Below are positions 8,845 to 17,256 of a DNA stretch of 64,000 nucleotides, one piece after another. The DNA is taken from positions 62,001 through 126,000 of the forward strand of contig NZ_JAFFZN010000018.1 of assembly GCF_017676385.1 (NCBI RefSeq), given 5' to 3'. The notes under the pieces are model-generated. The model searched no databases and was not told the origin of the DNA. It was given only the letters and a program-made list of their open reading frames with translations. A program made the position numbers and the translations under genes. Position 1 is the stretch's first letter. Each line of letters opens with the position of its first letter. The stretch is from Streptomyces spirodelae (GTDB taxonomy: Bacteria > Actinomycetota > Actinomycetes > Streptomycetales > Streptomycetaceae).

Positions 8845-11414
8845 CCGGTGATGTGCGCAAGCCCAAGGCGGCGGGACCCGCCGTCCTCGCGGCCCGGCTG
8901 CGCCTGTTCAACCTGCGCCATTTGCGCCGTCATCCGGCCCGCACCGCGCTCTCGCTGGGCGTGCTCACCGTCGCGGCGGCGCTCATCGTCGCCGTACTGG
9001 GGATCTACGGCTCGGTCGGCGGCTCCTCGGGGCGGCTGGCCGGCCAGGTGGCAGGCGGCGCCGACATCGAGGTCACAGGGCGTACCGACGAGGGTCTGAC
9101 CCCCGCCGCCGTGCACCGGGTCGACGAGCTGGGCGGCGTCAAGGCGGCGGTGCCGCTGGTGCGGTCGCCCGTGGAGGTCGACGGCGAACGGATGCTGCTG
9201 TTCGGCACCGACCGCTCGGCCAAGGCGCTCCACAGCGACCTGTCGGACGTCGCCGTCGACGCCGTACGGGACGCGGCCGAGGGGGACGGCACCGAGCCGG
9301 GGGCTGTCTTCGCGGGCCCGGGCGTCCAGAGCGGCAAGAAGGGCGGCACCGTCCAAGTCGCCTCGATGACGGGCCAGTCGCACCGGGCTCCGGTCGCCGG
9401 CACGCTCAGCGGCGGCACTGCCGAGACCGTCAACGACGGCGCCTACCTGGTGGCCCCGCTGCCGGTCGCCCAGCGGCTCGCCGGGCTCGGGGACCGCGTC
9501 CAGTCGGTGCTGGTGGTCGCCGAGCCCGGTACCGACACCGGGGCGCTGCGCGACCGGCTGGCAACCGAGCTGGGGCCCGGCGCGTTCGTCACCGACCCCT
9601 CGTTCCGCGCCGACCAGGCCGACGACGCCACTGCCATGGTCCGCAACATCACACTGCTCGTCGCCTTCATGGCGCTCGTCGTCGCGGCGTTCCTGATCTT
9701 CAACAGTATGAACATGGCCGCGGCCGAGCGGCGCGGCGAGATCGCCTCGCTGCGCGCGCTGGGCTCCCGGCGCGCCCCTGTGATGCGGGACTTCCTCCTG
9801 GAGTCGCTGCTGCTGGCGCTGGTCGGTGCCGCGGTCGGCAGCGCGCTCGGCTACGCCATGGCGGGCGCCAGCATCGACTCGCTGCCCCCGGTGATCACCG
9901 ACTCCGTCGACGCCGAGGTCGAGCTGGCGGTGCCCGCCGGTGCCGTACCGGCCGCCGTCCTCGCCGCCGTCACAGCGTCGCTCGCCGCTTCCTGGCTTGC
10001 GGCCCGCCGCGCCTCTCGGGTACCGCCCGTGGAGGCCATGCGCACCGCCGACCCGTCCGCCGACACCGGCGACGGCGAACAGCGCCGCGCCGGACGGCTG
10101 TGGGCACTGGGCCTCGGACTCGCCCTGGTGGCACTGGCGTTCGTCACGGCGGCCGTCTTCGACGACGAGCGGTCCTTCGGCGGCGGCTCCCTGCTGCTGC
10201 TCGGCGTGATCCTGCTCGCCTACGCACTGATCGGCCCGGTCACCCGCGCCGTAGCGCTGCTCGCCGCCCGGCTGGGGCCCAGCGGCCGGATCGCCGCCTC
10301 GGCGGTCGAGCGCGCCCCGCGCCGGGCGTGGGCGACGTTCATGACGGTGCTGCTCGCCGTCGCCATCGGCGTCGCCACCACGGGCTCCTCGCAGAACACG
10401 GTGGACGCCGCCTCGAAGAACGTCTCCACGCTTGCCGACACCGATCTGATGGTGCAGCGCGCCGCCGAGGACGTACTGCCGGTACGGCCGCTGCTGCCGC
10501 GGGAGACCCAGCGGGAGCTGGCCGGTACCGACGGCGTACGGCGGGTGGTGGCGGGTCAGTTCACCTACCTCAACCAGCCGGGGAAGCGTGCGCTGCTGCT
10601 CGGCATGGACGGGCCCAGCAACGCCACCGCCTACCGGCTGGCGTCGAAGGAGGCCCGCGCGGAGCTCCTCGCCGGCCGCGGAGCCGTCGTCTCCGGCACC
10701 TACGCCAAGGACAAAGGGATCTCCAAGGGGGACACGCTCACCCTGCCAACCGCCAAGGGCAAGCAGCACATCAAGGTCGCCGACGTCGTCGACTACGTGA
10801 GCATGGACGCCGGCCTGATCGCCCTCTCCCTCGACCGCGTCGCGCAGTGGTACGGGCAATCCGGCGCCTCCTACTACGAGGTGATGCTCGAACCCGGAGC
10901 CGACAAGGCCGCGGTGCGGCACCGCATCGAGCAGCAGACGGGGCACGAGCCGTACCCGGTGCACGTCCTGGACGGCAGCGAGAGCGTGAAGGCCACCGAG
11001 TCCGCCGTCGAACAGGTCGGTTCCCTCGCCCTCGCCCTCCAGTGGGTGATCGCAGGCGTCGCCGGACTCGCGCTGCTCAACACGCTGATGCTCTCCGTGG
11101 TCGAGCGGCGTCGCGAACTGGGCATCCTGCGCGCCCTCGGCAGCAGCAGACGGTATGTGCGCCGCGTCATCCTCACCGAGGCCACCGCCGTCAGTGTGCT
11201 GGGCGGCCTGGCAGGGCTTGTCGTCGGCACCGCGCTGCACTATCTGTCCACCGACGTGATGGGCGAGGCCCTGGCGATGGACATTCCGTTCAAGGTGGCA
11301 CCGGCGGCGCTGGGGCTGGCGATCGGCGCCATCTTCATCGCGCTGGCCGGCTCCATCCCCCCGGCCCGGCGCGCGGGCAAGCTGAACGTGGTGCAGGCCA
11401 TCGGATACGAGTAG
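8841..11414 (+). CDS. ABC transporter permease, FtsX-like (MacB family)
   Basis: An 857-residue membrane protein with the duplicated actinobacterial layout: a membrane helix near residue 40, a large extracytoplasmic domain, three helices between about 265 and 390 containing the FtsX-type ERRGEIASLRALGSR segment, a second block of helices from about 410, another external domain, and a final trio of helices with ERRRELGILRALGSS. It forms an exporter with the upstream ATPase and is translated from a GTG overlapping that gene's stop. The position inside the operon suggests export of the metabolite, although the family also handles lipids and peptides. Confidence 0.88.
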   Translation: MTGDVRKPKAAGPAVLAARLRLFNLRHLRRHPARTALSLGVLTVAAALIVAVLGIYGSVGGSSGRLAGQVAGGADIEVTGRTDEGLTPAAVHRVDELGGVKAAVPLVRSPVEVDGERMLLFGTDRSAKALHSDLSDVAVDAVRDAAEGDGTEPGAVFAGPGVQSGKKGGTVQVASMTGQSHRAPVAGTLSGGTAETVNDGAYLVAPLPVAQRLAGLGDRVQSVLVVAEPGTDTGALRDRLATELGPGAFVTDPSFRADQADDATAMVRNITLLVAFMALVVAAFLIFNSMNMAAAERRGEIASLRALGSRRAPVMRDFLLESLLLALVGAAVGSALGYAMAGASIDSLPPVITDSVDAEVELAVPAGAVPAAVLAAVTASLAASWLAARRASRVPPVEAMRTADPSADTGDGEQRRAGRLWALGLGLALVALAFVTAAVFDDERSFGGGSLLLLGVILLAYALIGPVTRAVALLAARLGPSGRIAASAVERAPRRAWATFMTVLLAVAIGVATTGSSQNTVDAASKNVSTLADTDLMVQRAAEDVLPVRPLLPRETQRELAGTDGVRRVVAGQFTYLNQPGKRALLLGMDGPSNATAYRLASKEARAELLAGRGAVVSGTYAKDKGISKGDTLTLPTAKGKQHIKVADVVDYVSMDAGLIALSLDRVAQWYGQSGASYYEVMLEPGADKAAVRHRIEQQTGHEPYPVHVLDGSESVKATESAVEQVGSLALALQWVIAGVAGLALLNTLMLSVVERRRELGILRALGSSRRYVRRVILTEATAVSVLGGLAGLVVGTALHYLSTDVMGEALAMDIPFKVAPAALGLAIGAIFIALAGSIPPARRAGKLNVVQAIGYE

Positions 11415-11424
11415 GGGCGAGTTG

Positions 11425-12798
11425 ATGAGACGGGCACCCGGGCCGCGGCCCCACCAGATACCCGGCCTGCTGCGGCTTGCCGTCTCCGACCCGCTGCGGT
11501 CCATGTACCAGACCGTCAGCCGGTACGGGGACGTGGTGCGGGTGCCGCTCGCACCGGGACGCGGCATCCATCTGTTCTGCCGCCCGGAGCACGCCGAGCA
11601 CATCCTGGTCGACCGCGAACAGCGGTACGGCAAGGCGTTCACCTACCGCCCACTGCGCGAGTGGATCGGGCTCGGCCTCATCACCAGCGACGGCGAACTG
11701 TGGGAGAGACAGCGGCGGCTGATCCAGCCGCTGTTCTCGCACCGCCGGGTGGAGACCCTGCGCCCGCTGATGGTCGCCTCGGTGGAACGGATGCTGGACG
11801 AGTGGGACCGGCGCCCGGACGGCACCGTCGTCGACGCCACCGGCGCGATGAGCGGGCTGACTCTCGACATCGTCGGGGCGAGCCTCTTCGGCGCCGACCT
11901 GACGGGGGACAGGGACAGCGTCTACCACGCGGTGGAGACCCTCCAGGACGCCGTCACCAAGGTCATCAAGAACCCGCTCACCTGGATCTCACCCCGCGCG
12001 GCGCGCCGCACCAGCCCCGGCTTCCGGCAGTGGGACAAGGCCAAGGACACCATCGACCAGGTGGTGGCCCGGGTCATCGCCGACCGCGCAGAGGGAAGCG
12101 CCGGGCCCGGGCGGCAACCGGCCGGGCGCGACCTGCTGGACGCGCTGCTGGCGGCCCGCCACGAGGACGGTTCGGCGCTGGATCCGCGCCAGCTGCGCGA
12201 CGAGATCGTCACGTTCTTCATGGCAGGGCACGAGACCAGCGCCACCTGCCTCGCCTGGACGTTCTATCTGCTCTCCACGGCGCCCGAGGCACGGGCGCGG
12301 CTGGAGGAGGAGGTCGACAAGGTGCTCGCGGGTCGGCCACCGGGCCCGGAGGACACCGAGCAGCTGGTGTGGACCCGGGCGGTGCTCAACGAGTCGCTGC
12401 GGCTCTTCCCGCCCGTGTGGACGGTCGAGCGCGACGCGGCCGCGGACGACGAGGTGGGCGGCTGGCCCGTGCGTGCGGGCGACACCGTCATCACCCCGCC
12501 CTACCTCGTGCACCGGCACCCGGGCGTGTGGGAGAGCCCCGAGGCGTTCGACCCCGCGCGGTTCCTGCCGGAGAGGTCGGCCGGACGGTCCCGGCACGCC
12601 TTCATCCCCTTCGGCGGCGGCAAACGGGGCTGCATCGGCAACGCCTTCGCGCTGATCGAGGTCGTCGTCGCGCTCGCCATGATCACCCAACGGTACCGGC
12701 TCGACCTGCTGCCGGGCTTCGAGCCCGTGCCCAAGGTGACGGTGACCCTGCGGCCCTTGCACGAGATGGCGATGACACTGCGACGGAGGGTCCCGTGA
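11425..12798 (+). CDS. Cytochrome P450 (first of a tandem pair)
   Basis: A 457-residue heme-thiolate monooxygenase. The I-helix oxygen-binding motif is MAGHETSA, the K-helix has ESLR, and the heme loop is FGGGKRGCIG with the cysteine near residue 403. WERQRRLIQPLFSHRRV in the C-helix region is typical of fatty-acid- or terpene-hydroxylating bacterial P450s. It starts ten bases after the exporter gene, with ATG at 11425 behind GGGG, and its stop overlaps the next P450. It probably oxidises the prenyl or acyl part of the product. Protein and DNA are strikingly similar to the following gene. Confidence 0.9.
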   Translation: MRRAPGPRPHQIPGLLRLAVSDPLRSMYQTVSRYGDVVRVPLAPGRGIHLFCRPEHAEHILVDREQRYGKAFTYRPLREWIGLGLITSDGELWERQRRLIQPLFSHRRVETLRPLMVASVERMLDEWDRRPDGTVVDATGAMSGLTLDIVGASLFGADLTGDRDSVYHAVETLQDAVTKVIKNPLTWISPRAARRTSPGFRQWDKAKDTIDQVVARVIADRAEGSAGPGRQPAGRDLLDALLAARHEDGSALDPRQLRDEIVTFFMAGHETSATCLAWTFYLLSTAPEARARLEEEVDKVLAGRPPGPEDTEQLVWTRAVLNESLRLFPPVWTVERDAAADDEVGGWPVRAGDTVITPPYLVHRHPGVWESPEAFDPARFLPERSAGRSRHAFIPFGGGKRGCIGNAFALIEVVVALAMITQRYRLDLLPGFEPVPKVTVTLRPLHEMAMTLRRRVP

Positions 12799-14177
12799 CG
12801 GCCACCACCCCGGCGGGCCGCCGTCCCGCCGGTCCCGGCGCTTCCCAGGTGCCGCAACTGCTCGCCGCCATCGGGCGCGACCCGCTGAGCGCCGCCGTCG
12901 GCCTCTACCGCCGCTACGGCGACCTGGTGCGGGTGCCGCTGCTGCCCCGGCGTCCGCTGTTCCTGCTGTGCCACCCGGCGCACGCCGAACACGTTCTCGT
13001 AGCGCGCCAGGACAACTACCGCAAGGCCGCCACCTACCGCCCGCTGCGCGTCTTCCTCGGCGACGGCCTGGTCACCAGCGAGGGCCGGCTGTGGGAGAGA
13101 CAGCGGCGGCTGATCCAGCCGATGTTCTCCCACCGGAGGGTCAGCGGCTTCGTGCCGGGAATGGTGGCCACCATCGGGCGCACCCTCCGGGAGTGGGAGG
13201 GACGGCCCGACGGGGCGCTGGTACATGTCTCGGAGACGATGAGCCTGCTCACGCTGACCATCGTCGGTGAGGCGCTGTTCGGCGCCGATCTGCGGGGCAC
13301 GGGGGCGCGGGTCTCGGCGGCGGTCACCGGGATGCAGGACTTCGCGACGACCGCGATGCGCAATCCGCTGCTGCTTCCCGCGCCCCGGCTGGGGCTGCGC
13401 ACCACACCCGGCTACCGGACCTGGCGCGGCACCGTGGAGGCCGTCGACGAGGTGGTCGCACAGCTCGCCGCCGAGCGGCGCAGCGCCGGACAGGACCGGT
13501 GGACCGGCGGCAAGGACCTGCTGGACGCGCTGCTGGAGGCCCGCCACGAGGACGGTTCGGCGCTCGGTCCGCGCCAGCTCCGCGACGAGATCGTCACGTT
13601 CCTGATGGCGGGCCACGAGACCAGCGCCACCGTGCTGACCTGGACCTGCTGTCTGCTGGCAGCACACCCCGCCGCGCGGCGCAGGCTGGAGGAGGAAGTC
13701 GAAGCGGTGCTGTCCGGGCGCGCGCCCGAACTCGCCGACATGGACCGGCTCGTGTGGACCAAAGCCGTCCTCAGCGAGGCGATGCGGCTCTACCCGCCCT
13801 TCTGGACGCTGGAGCGGGACGCCGTGGACGACGACGAGATCGACGGTGTGCACGTCCCCGCGGGAAGCACGCTGGCCGTGCCGCCGTACCTGGTGCACCG
13901 GCACCCGTCGGCCTGGGAGAACCCCGAGGGGTTCGACCCCTCCCGCTTTCTGCCCGACGCCGCCCCCGGGCGCCCCCGGCACGCGTTCATCCCGTTCGGG
14001 GGCGGGCGGCGCGGGTGTGTCGGCAACCTCTTCGCGATGCTGGAGATGACCGCCGCCGTCGCCATGCTGACCCAGCGGTTCCGGCTGGAGCTGGCACCGG
14101 GCGGGGTGCCCAGGCCGCAGCCGACGGTCACGCTCCGGCCGCGCGGCGGGCTGCGGATGGTGCTGCGGCACCGCTGA
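12795..14177 (+). CDS. Cytochrome P450 (second of a tandem pair)
   Basis: A 460-residue P450 closely related to the preceding one. The I-helix is MAGHETSAT, the K-helix SEAMR and the heme loop FGGGRRGCVG with cysteine near residue 408. Long stretches match the upstream paralogue, for instance the WERQRRLIQP region and the DLLDALL...HEDGSAL region, including a 33 bp identical DNA block. This indicates tandem duplication followed by divergence. GTG at 12795 overlaps the previous stop, so the pair is coupled. It is the last gene of the rightward operon and converges with the FAD oxidoreductase gene, which ends 16 bp further on. Confidence 0.9.
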   Translation: MTATTPAGRRPAGPGASQVPQLLAAIGRDPLSAAVGLYRRYGDLVRVPLLPRRPLFLLCHPAHAEHVLVARQDNYRKAATYRPLRVFLGDGLVTSEGRLWERQRRLIQPMFSHRRVSGFVPGMVATIGRTLREWEGRPDGALVHVSETMSLLTLTIVGEALFGADLRGTGARVSAAVTGMQDFATTAMRNPLLLPAPRLGLRTTPGYRTWRGTVEAVDEVVAQLAAERRSAGQDRWTGGKDLLDALLEARHEDGSALGPRQLRDEIVTFLMAGHETSATVLTWTCCLLAAHPAARRRLEEEVEAVLSGRAPELADMDRLVWTKAVLSEAMRLYPPFWTLERDAVDDDEIDGVHVPAGSTLAVPPYLVHRHPSAWENPEGFDPSRFLPDAAPGRPRHAFIPFGGGRRGCVGNLFAMLEMTAAVAMLTQRFRLELAPGGVPRPQPTVTLRPRGGLRMVLRHR

Positions 14178-14192
14178 GGGCGCCCGCGGCGG

Positions 14193-16004
14193 TCACAGCG
14201 GCCAGGGCGTGTCCAGCACGTGCGGAAGGCCCAGCGCGTAGCGCACATCGTCGGCCTTGCGCAGCAAGCGCAGCTCCGGGGGAGCGTACAGATCGTGGAC
14301 GGCACAGGCGTCGGCGTCCGAACCGGCCGCCTCCAGCAGGGTGTTGACGGCTCTCTTGGCCGTCTCGTTGGCGCCCTCCATCGTCGCGCAGCTGAGGTTG
14401 TCGCGGACGTAGTCGGAGGCGAGGAACAGATTGGGGACCGCGGTGCGGTGGCTGGGCCGGTGGGCCCAGGAACCGGCCTCGGAGACGATCAGCGGCTCGT
14501 CGTTGGCCGCTGTGGAACCCCCGTCCGGGTAGCTGATCGCCGGGTCGAGGTGCCAGCTTCTGACGGACTTCTCGGGCAGCACCGTGCGCCCGGTGTCCTC
14601 CAGCGCGGCCCGCATCTGGGCCAGGGTCTCCTCGGCGATCTGCGCCGGGGTGCACTCGCGTGCCGGCTTGTTGTACACGATGCCCGGCGCGTCCCACTGC
14701 GCGATGTTCACGGAGAACGACTCGGCGACGGAGCCGTCGCCGTACTCGGCCCGAAGGTCGCGGTCCCAGTACTGGGCCTGGCTCAGGGAGACCAGCGCCC
14801 AGGGCGAGTCGAGGTAGTCGACGAAGCCGTTGAGGACGGGGGTGGGCCTGTCCAGATAGAACTGGATGCCGTTCATCCACTCGGTGCGGAGCTTGTCCAT
14901 CCGGGCGAGCGCCGGATCGGCCGCGCGCAGGGCCGGGGACCACAGCTTCCTGGCGCGCTCGGCCGGTACCGCGCACACGTACCAGTCGGCCTCCACCCGC
15001 TGTCGCTCGCCGCCCGGGCCGCGCGCCCGGGCCCCGGATATCCGCCCGTCGGAGCCGAGGGACAGCTCCTCGACCGTCCAGCCGACCTGGAAGCGCACAC
15101 CTCGGCGGCGCAGATACGCAACCCAGGGCTGAATCCACGACTCACTGGTCGGCGCGTCCAGCACCCGGCCCAGCTTGCCGGTGCTGCCGCGCCCGGCGAG
15201 CGCGTAGAAGTACAGCTCGGTGAGGATGCCGGTGGCGCGCGTCGAGGCGATGTCCGGGCGCGAGGCGACCAGATGGGTGGTGAGCCCGTCCGCGAACAAC
15301 CTGCGGAACTCCCGGCTCATCTCGTCCGTGCGCAGGAACTCGCGCCACGGGGTCTTCTCCCACTGCCCGAACCGCCGCTTCTCGCCGCTGGTGGCGAAGA
15401 TGGCGATCTGCCGGGCGAAGAAGGCCGTCTCGTCCGGCGGCACGGCGCCCAGTTGCTGCACGAGCGCAACGACCAGCCGTTGGATCTCCGCCAAGGACGG
15501 CAGGTCGTCCGGGTTGGACTCCAGCCGCAGGTCCTCCCGGCCGCCGGAGCGCGAGTAGAGCACTCCCGCCTGGGCCACCAGATGGTCGTGGACGCTCTCC
15601 TCGTCGCCGCCCGCCGCGGGGATACGGGCCATCGTCTCCGGCAGGTGGTGGTAGAAGCCCGGTACGTACCGGAAGCCGTGCTCGCCGGGCAGATCGCGGC
15701 GCCCTTCGGTACCCGTGCCCTTGACGGGGATCGACCGCGACTTGCCGCCCAGCTCCTTGCGCTCCCAGACGGTGACCTCGAAGCCCCGTTCGACCAGCTC
15801 CTGTGCCGCGGTGAGACCCGCGACGCCACCGCCGAAGACGGCCACCCGGCGCCGTTCGGCTGCCGCGGCCGGTGTGCCCGGGCCGCCGACGCCGAGTACG
15901 GTCGCCCCGGCGCCCAGCGAACCCGCGACGAAGGTACGGCGAGGGGTGCCGCGGCGCTGGTGCCGGGCAGGGGACGAGGGACTGCCTTCCGCCGCTTTCT
16001 CCAC
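14193..16004 (-). CDS. Tat-exported FAD-dependent oxidoreductase (amine oxidase/phytoene-desaturase-like)
   Basis: A 603-residue flavoprotein. A twin-arginine signal (PRRTFVAGSLGAGATVLG) occupies residues 21-40 and ends before the FAD motif AVFGGGVAGLTAAQEL near residue 56. The C-terminal FAD-contact region NLFLASDYVRDNLSCATMEGA is typical of the amine oxidase/phytoene desaturase superfamily. It should dehydrogenate or isomerise an isoprenoid or amine outside the cytoplasmic membrane, which is unusual in this family. The start is GTG at 16004 with AGGGAG upstream. It is transcribed against the main operon and diverges from the methyltransferase at 16175. Confidence 0.82.
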   Translation of the reverse strand: MEKAAEGSPSSPARHQRRGTPRRTFVAGSLGAGATVLGVGGPGTPAAAAERRRVAVFGGGVAGLTAAQELVERGFEVTVWERKELGGKSRSIPVKGTGTEGRRDLPGEHGFRYVPGFYHHLPETMARIPAAGGDEESVHDHLVAQAGVLYSRSGGREDLRLESNPDDLPSLAEIQRLVVALVQQLGAVPPDETAFFARQIAIFATSGEKRRFGQWEKTPWREFLRTDEMSREFRRLFADGLTTHLVASRPDIASTRATGILTELYFYALAGRGSTGKLGRVLDAPTSESWIQPWVAYLRRRGVRFQVGWTVEELSLGSDGRISGARARGPGGERQRVEADWYVCAVPAERARKLWSPALRAADPALARMDKLRTEWMNGIQFYLDRPTPVLNGFVDYLDSPWALVSLSQAQYWDRDLRAEYGDGSVAESFSVNIAQWDAPGIVYNKPARECTPAQIAEETLAQMRAALEDTGRTVLPEKSVRSWHLDPAISYPDGGSTAANDEPLIVSEAGSWAHRPSHRTAVPNLFLASDYVRDNLSCATMEGANETAKRAVNTLLEAAGSDADACAVHDLYAPPELRLLRKADDVRYALGLPHVLDTPWPL

Positions 16005-16077
16005 CCGTGTTCTCCCTCGCTCCGCGGGGCCGCACTCCCGAGGTCGGACGGCAACGCTCCCGGATATGGCGGGAAAC

Positions 16078-16104
16078 GACGCTACCGGTCATCTGGTAGG
16101 CGTC
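16078..16104. promoter_or_regulatory. Imperfect inverted repeat in a divergent promoter region
   Basis: GACGCTACC and GGTAGGCGTC face each other across eight bases, pairing with one bulged base, midway between the divergent starts at 16004 and 16175. This is a possible operator; no regulator can be assigned. Confidence 0.35.
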
Positions 16105-16174
16105 AAGGGGGAGTTCTAGGCTGAGCGCTCATCTGTCATTCCCTCGCCCCCGGGCGAACAGGAGGAGAATCGGC

Positions 16175-17212
16175 GTGGCTTCCAGCAAATGGAGCAGGAC
16201 TCTTCGCACGGCGTTCAGCCAGCCCGATCCGGCCGCCCACGCACTTCTGCTGCGGGATTCCCAGCAACTGACGCGGACGCATTTCCTCACGGCCGCCGTA
16301 CACCTCGGGCTGCTGGAAGCCCTGAAGACCCCCGCTCCGGCCGGTGAACTGGCCGAGCGGCTCGGCATCACCCGGACCGAGCAATTCCGTATTCTCCTCG
16401 AACTCGGGGTCTCGGTGGGGGAGCTGTCCGTCTCCTCCCGGATCTCCGGCACCGCGGCGGCGCCTGGCACGTACGCACTCAAGGGCAGGCGCGCCCGCGC
16501 CCTCGTCGGCCGCAACGGCAGCGTCCTGCGGGCCCTCCTGGAGGAGCAGACCGCCTACCACGCCACCGTCTACCGCCAGCTGCCTGAGACGCTGCGCGGC
16601 GGCGACCTCGGCGACCACCTGCCTCGCTACGCCGAAGTGATCGCCGAGTCCTCCCGGATCGCCGAAGGGGTGATCGCGCAATACGTACGCGAGGCCGTGA
16701 GCGAGGCCGACGGCGGGCGAGTGCTGGACGTCGGCTGCGGCTCAGGAGTCCACCTGCGTGCGGCCTCGGCGCGGCCGGGCAGCAGCGGCACCGGACTCGA
16801 CCTCCAGCCCGCCGCGGTCGAGCTGGCCCGCGACAACCTGCGCCGCTGGTCCTTGGACGACCGCTTCACCGTCCGCCAGGGCGATGTGCGCGAGACCGAA
16901 CTGGACGGCCCCTACGACGTGGTCCTGCTGCTCAACAACGTCTACTACTTCGCGGCCGAGGAACGGCCTGCCCTCTTCGGCACCCTGCGCGGCGCACTGC
17001 GCGAGGGCGGCACGCTGGTGCTCGTCTCGATGTTCCACGACCGCAACCCCACAGCGCTCAACCTGGATCTCATCCTCGCCTGCACCCAGGGGTGCTACCC
17101 ACTGACCACCCCGGCCCGGCTGGAACCCGAGCTGCGCGAGGCCGGCTTCGGGCGCATCCGCACGGACCAACTCGTCTCGGGCCAGAGCCTGTACGCGATT
17201 CGCGCTTCCTGA
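16175..17212 (+). CDS. SAM-dependent methyltransferase with winged-helix N-terminus
   Basis: A 345-residue protein with the two-domain layout of plant-type and antibiotic O-methyltransferases. The N-terminal helical/winged-helix dimerisation part (residues about 25-80, AVHLGLLEALKTPAPAGELA) is followed by a Rossmann methyltransferase domain with VLDVGCGSG near residue 183 and an acidic GLDL strand. A small-molecule acceptor is likely but not identified. GTG at 16175 follows a clear GGAGGAG site at 16161. It opens a rightward group with the FAD monooxygenase, SDR and epoxide hydrolase genes, presumably tailoring enzymes of the neighbouring locus. Confidence 0.85.
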   Translation: MASSKWSRTLRTAFSQPDPAAHALLLRDSQQLTRTHFLTAAVHLGLLEALKTPAPAGELAERLGITRTEQFRILLELGVSVGELSVSSRISGTAAAPGTYALKGRRARALVGRNGSVLRALLEEQTAYHATVYRQLPETLRGGDLGDHLPRYAEVIAESSRIAEGVIAQYVREAVSEADGGRVLDVGCGSGVHLRAASARPGSSGTGLDLQPAAVELARDNLRRWSLDDRFTVRQGDVRETELDGPYDVVLLLNNVYYFAAEERPALFGTLRGALREGGTLVLVSMFHDRNPTALNLDLILACTQGCYPLTTPARLEPELREAGFGRIRTDQLVSGQSLYAIRAS

Positions 17213-17256
17213 TCCCGAGTCTTGCGCGGCGCACACACGGATGCGAATGTTGAGGC

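Noticed and set aside
8151..11642. A 1163-codon open frame on the minus strand
   Set aside because: It is the antisense shadow of the ABC transporter genes; the plus-strand frames have clear family motifs and the minus frame has none.
1323..16004. Carotenoid gene cluster
   Set aside because: A prenyl synthase and a desaturase-like gene occur, but no phytoene synthase or lycopene cyclase is present and the KS/ACP/ligase genes do not fit.
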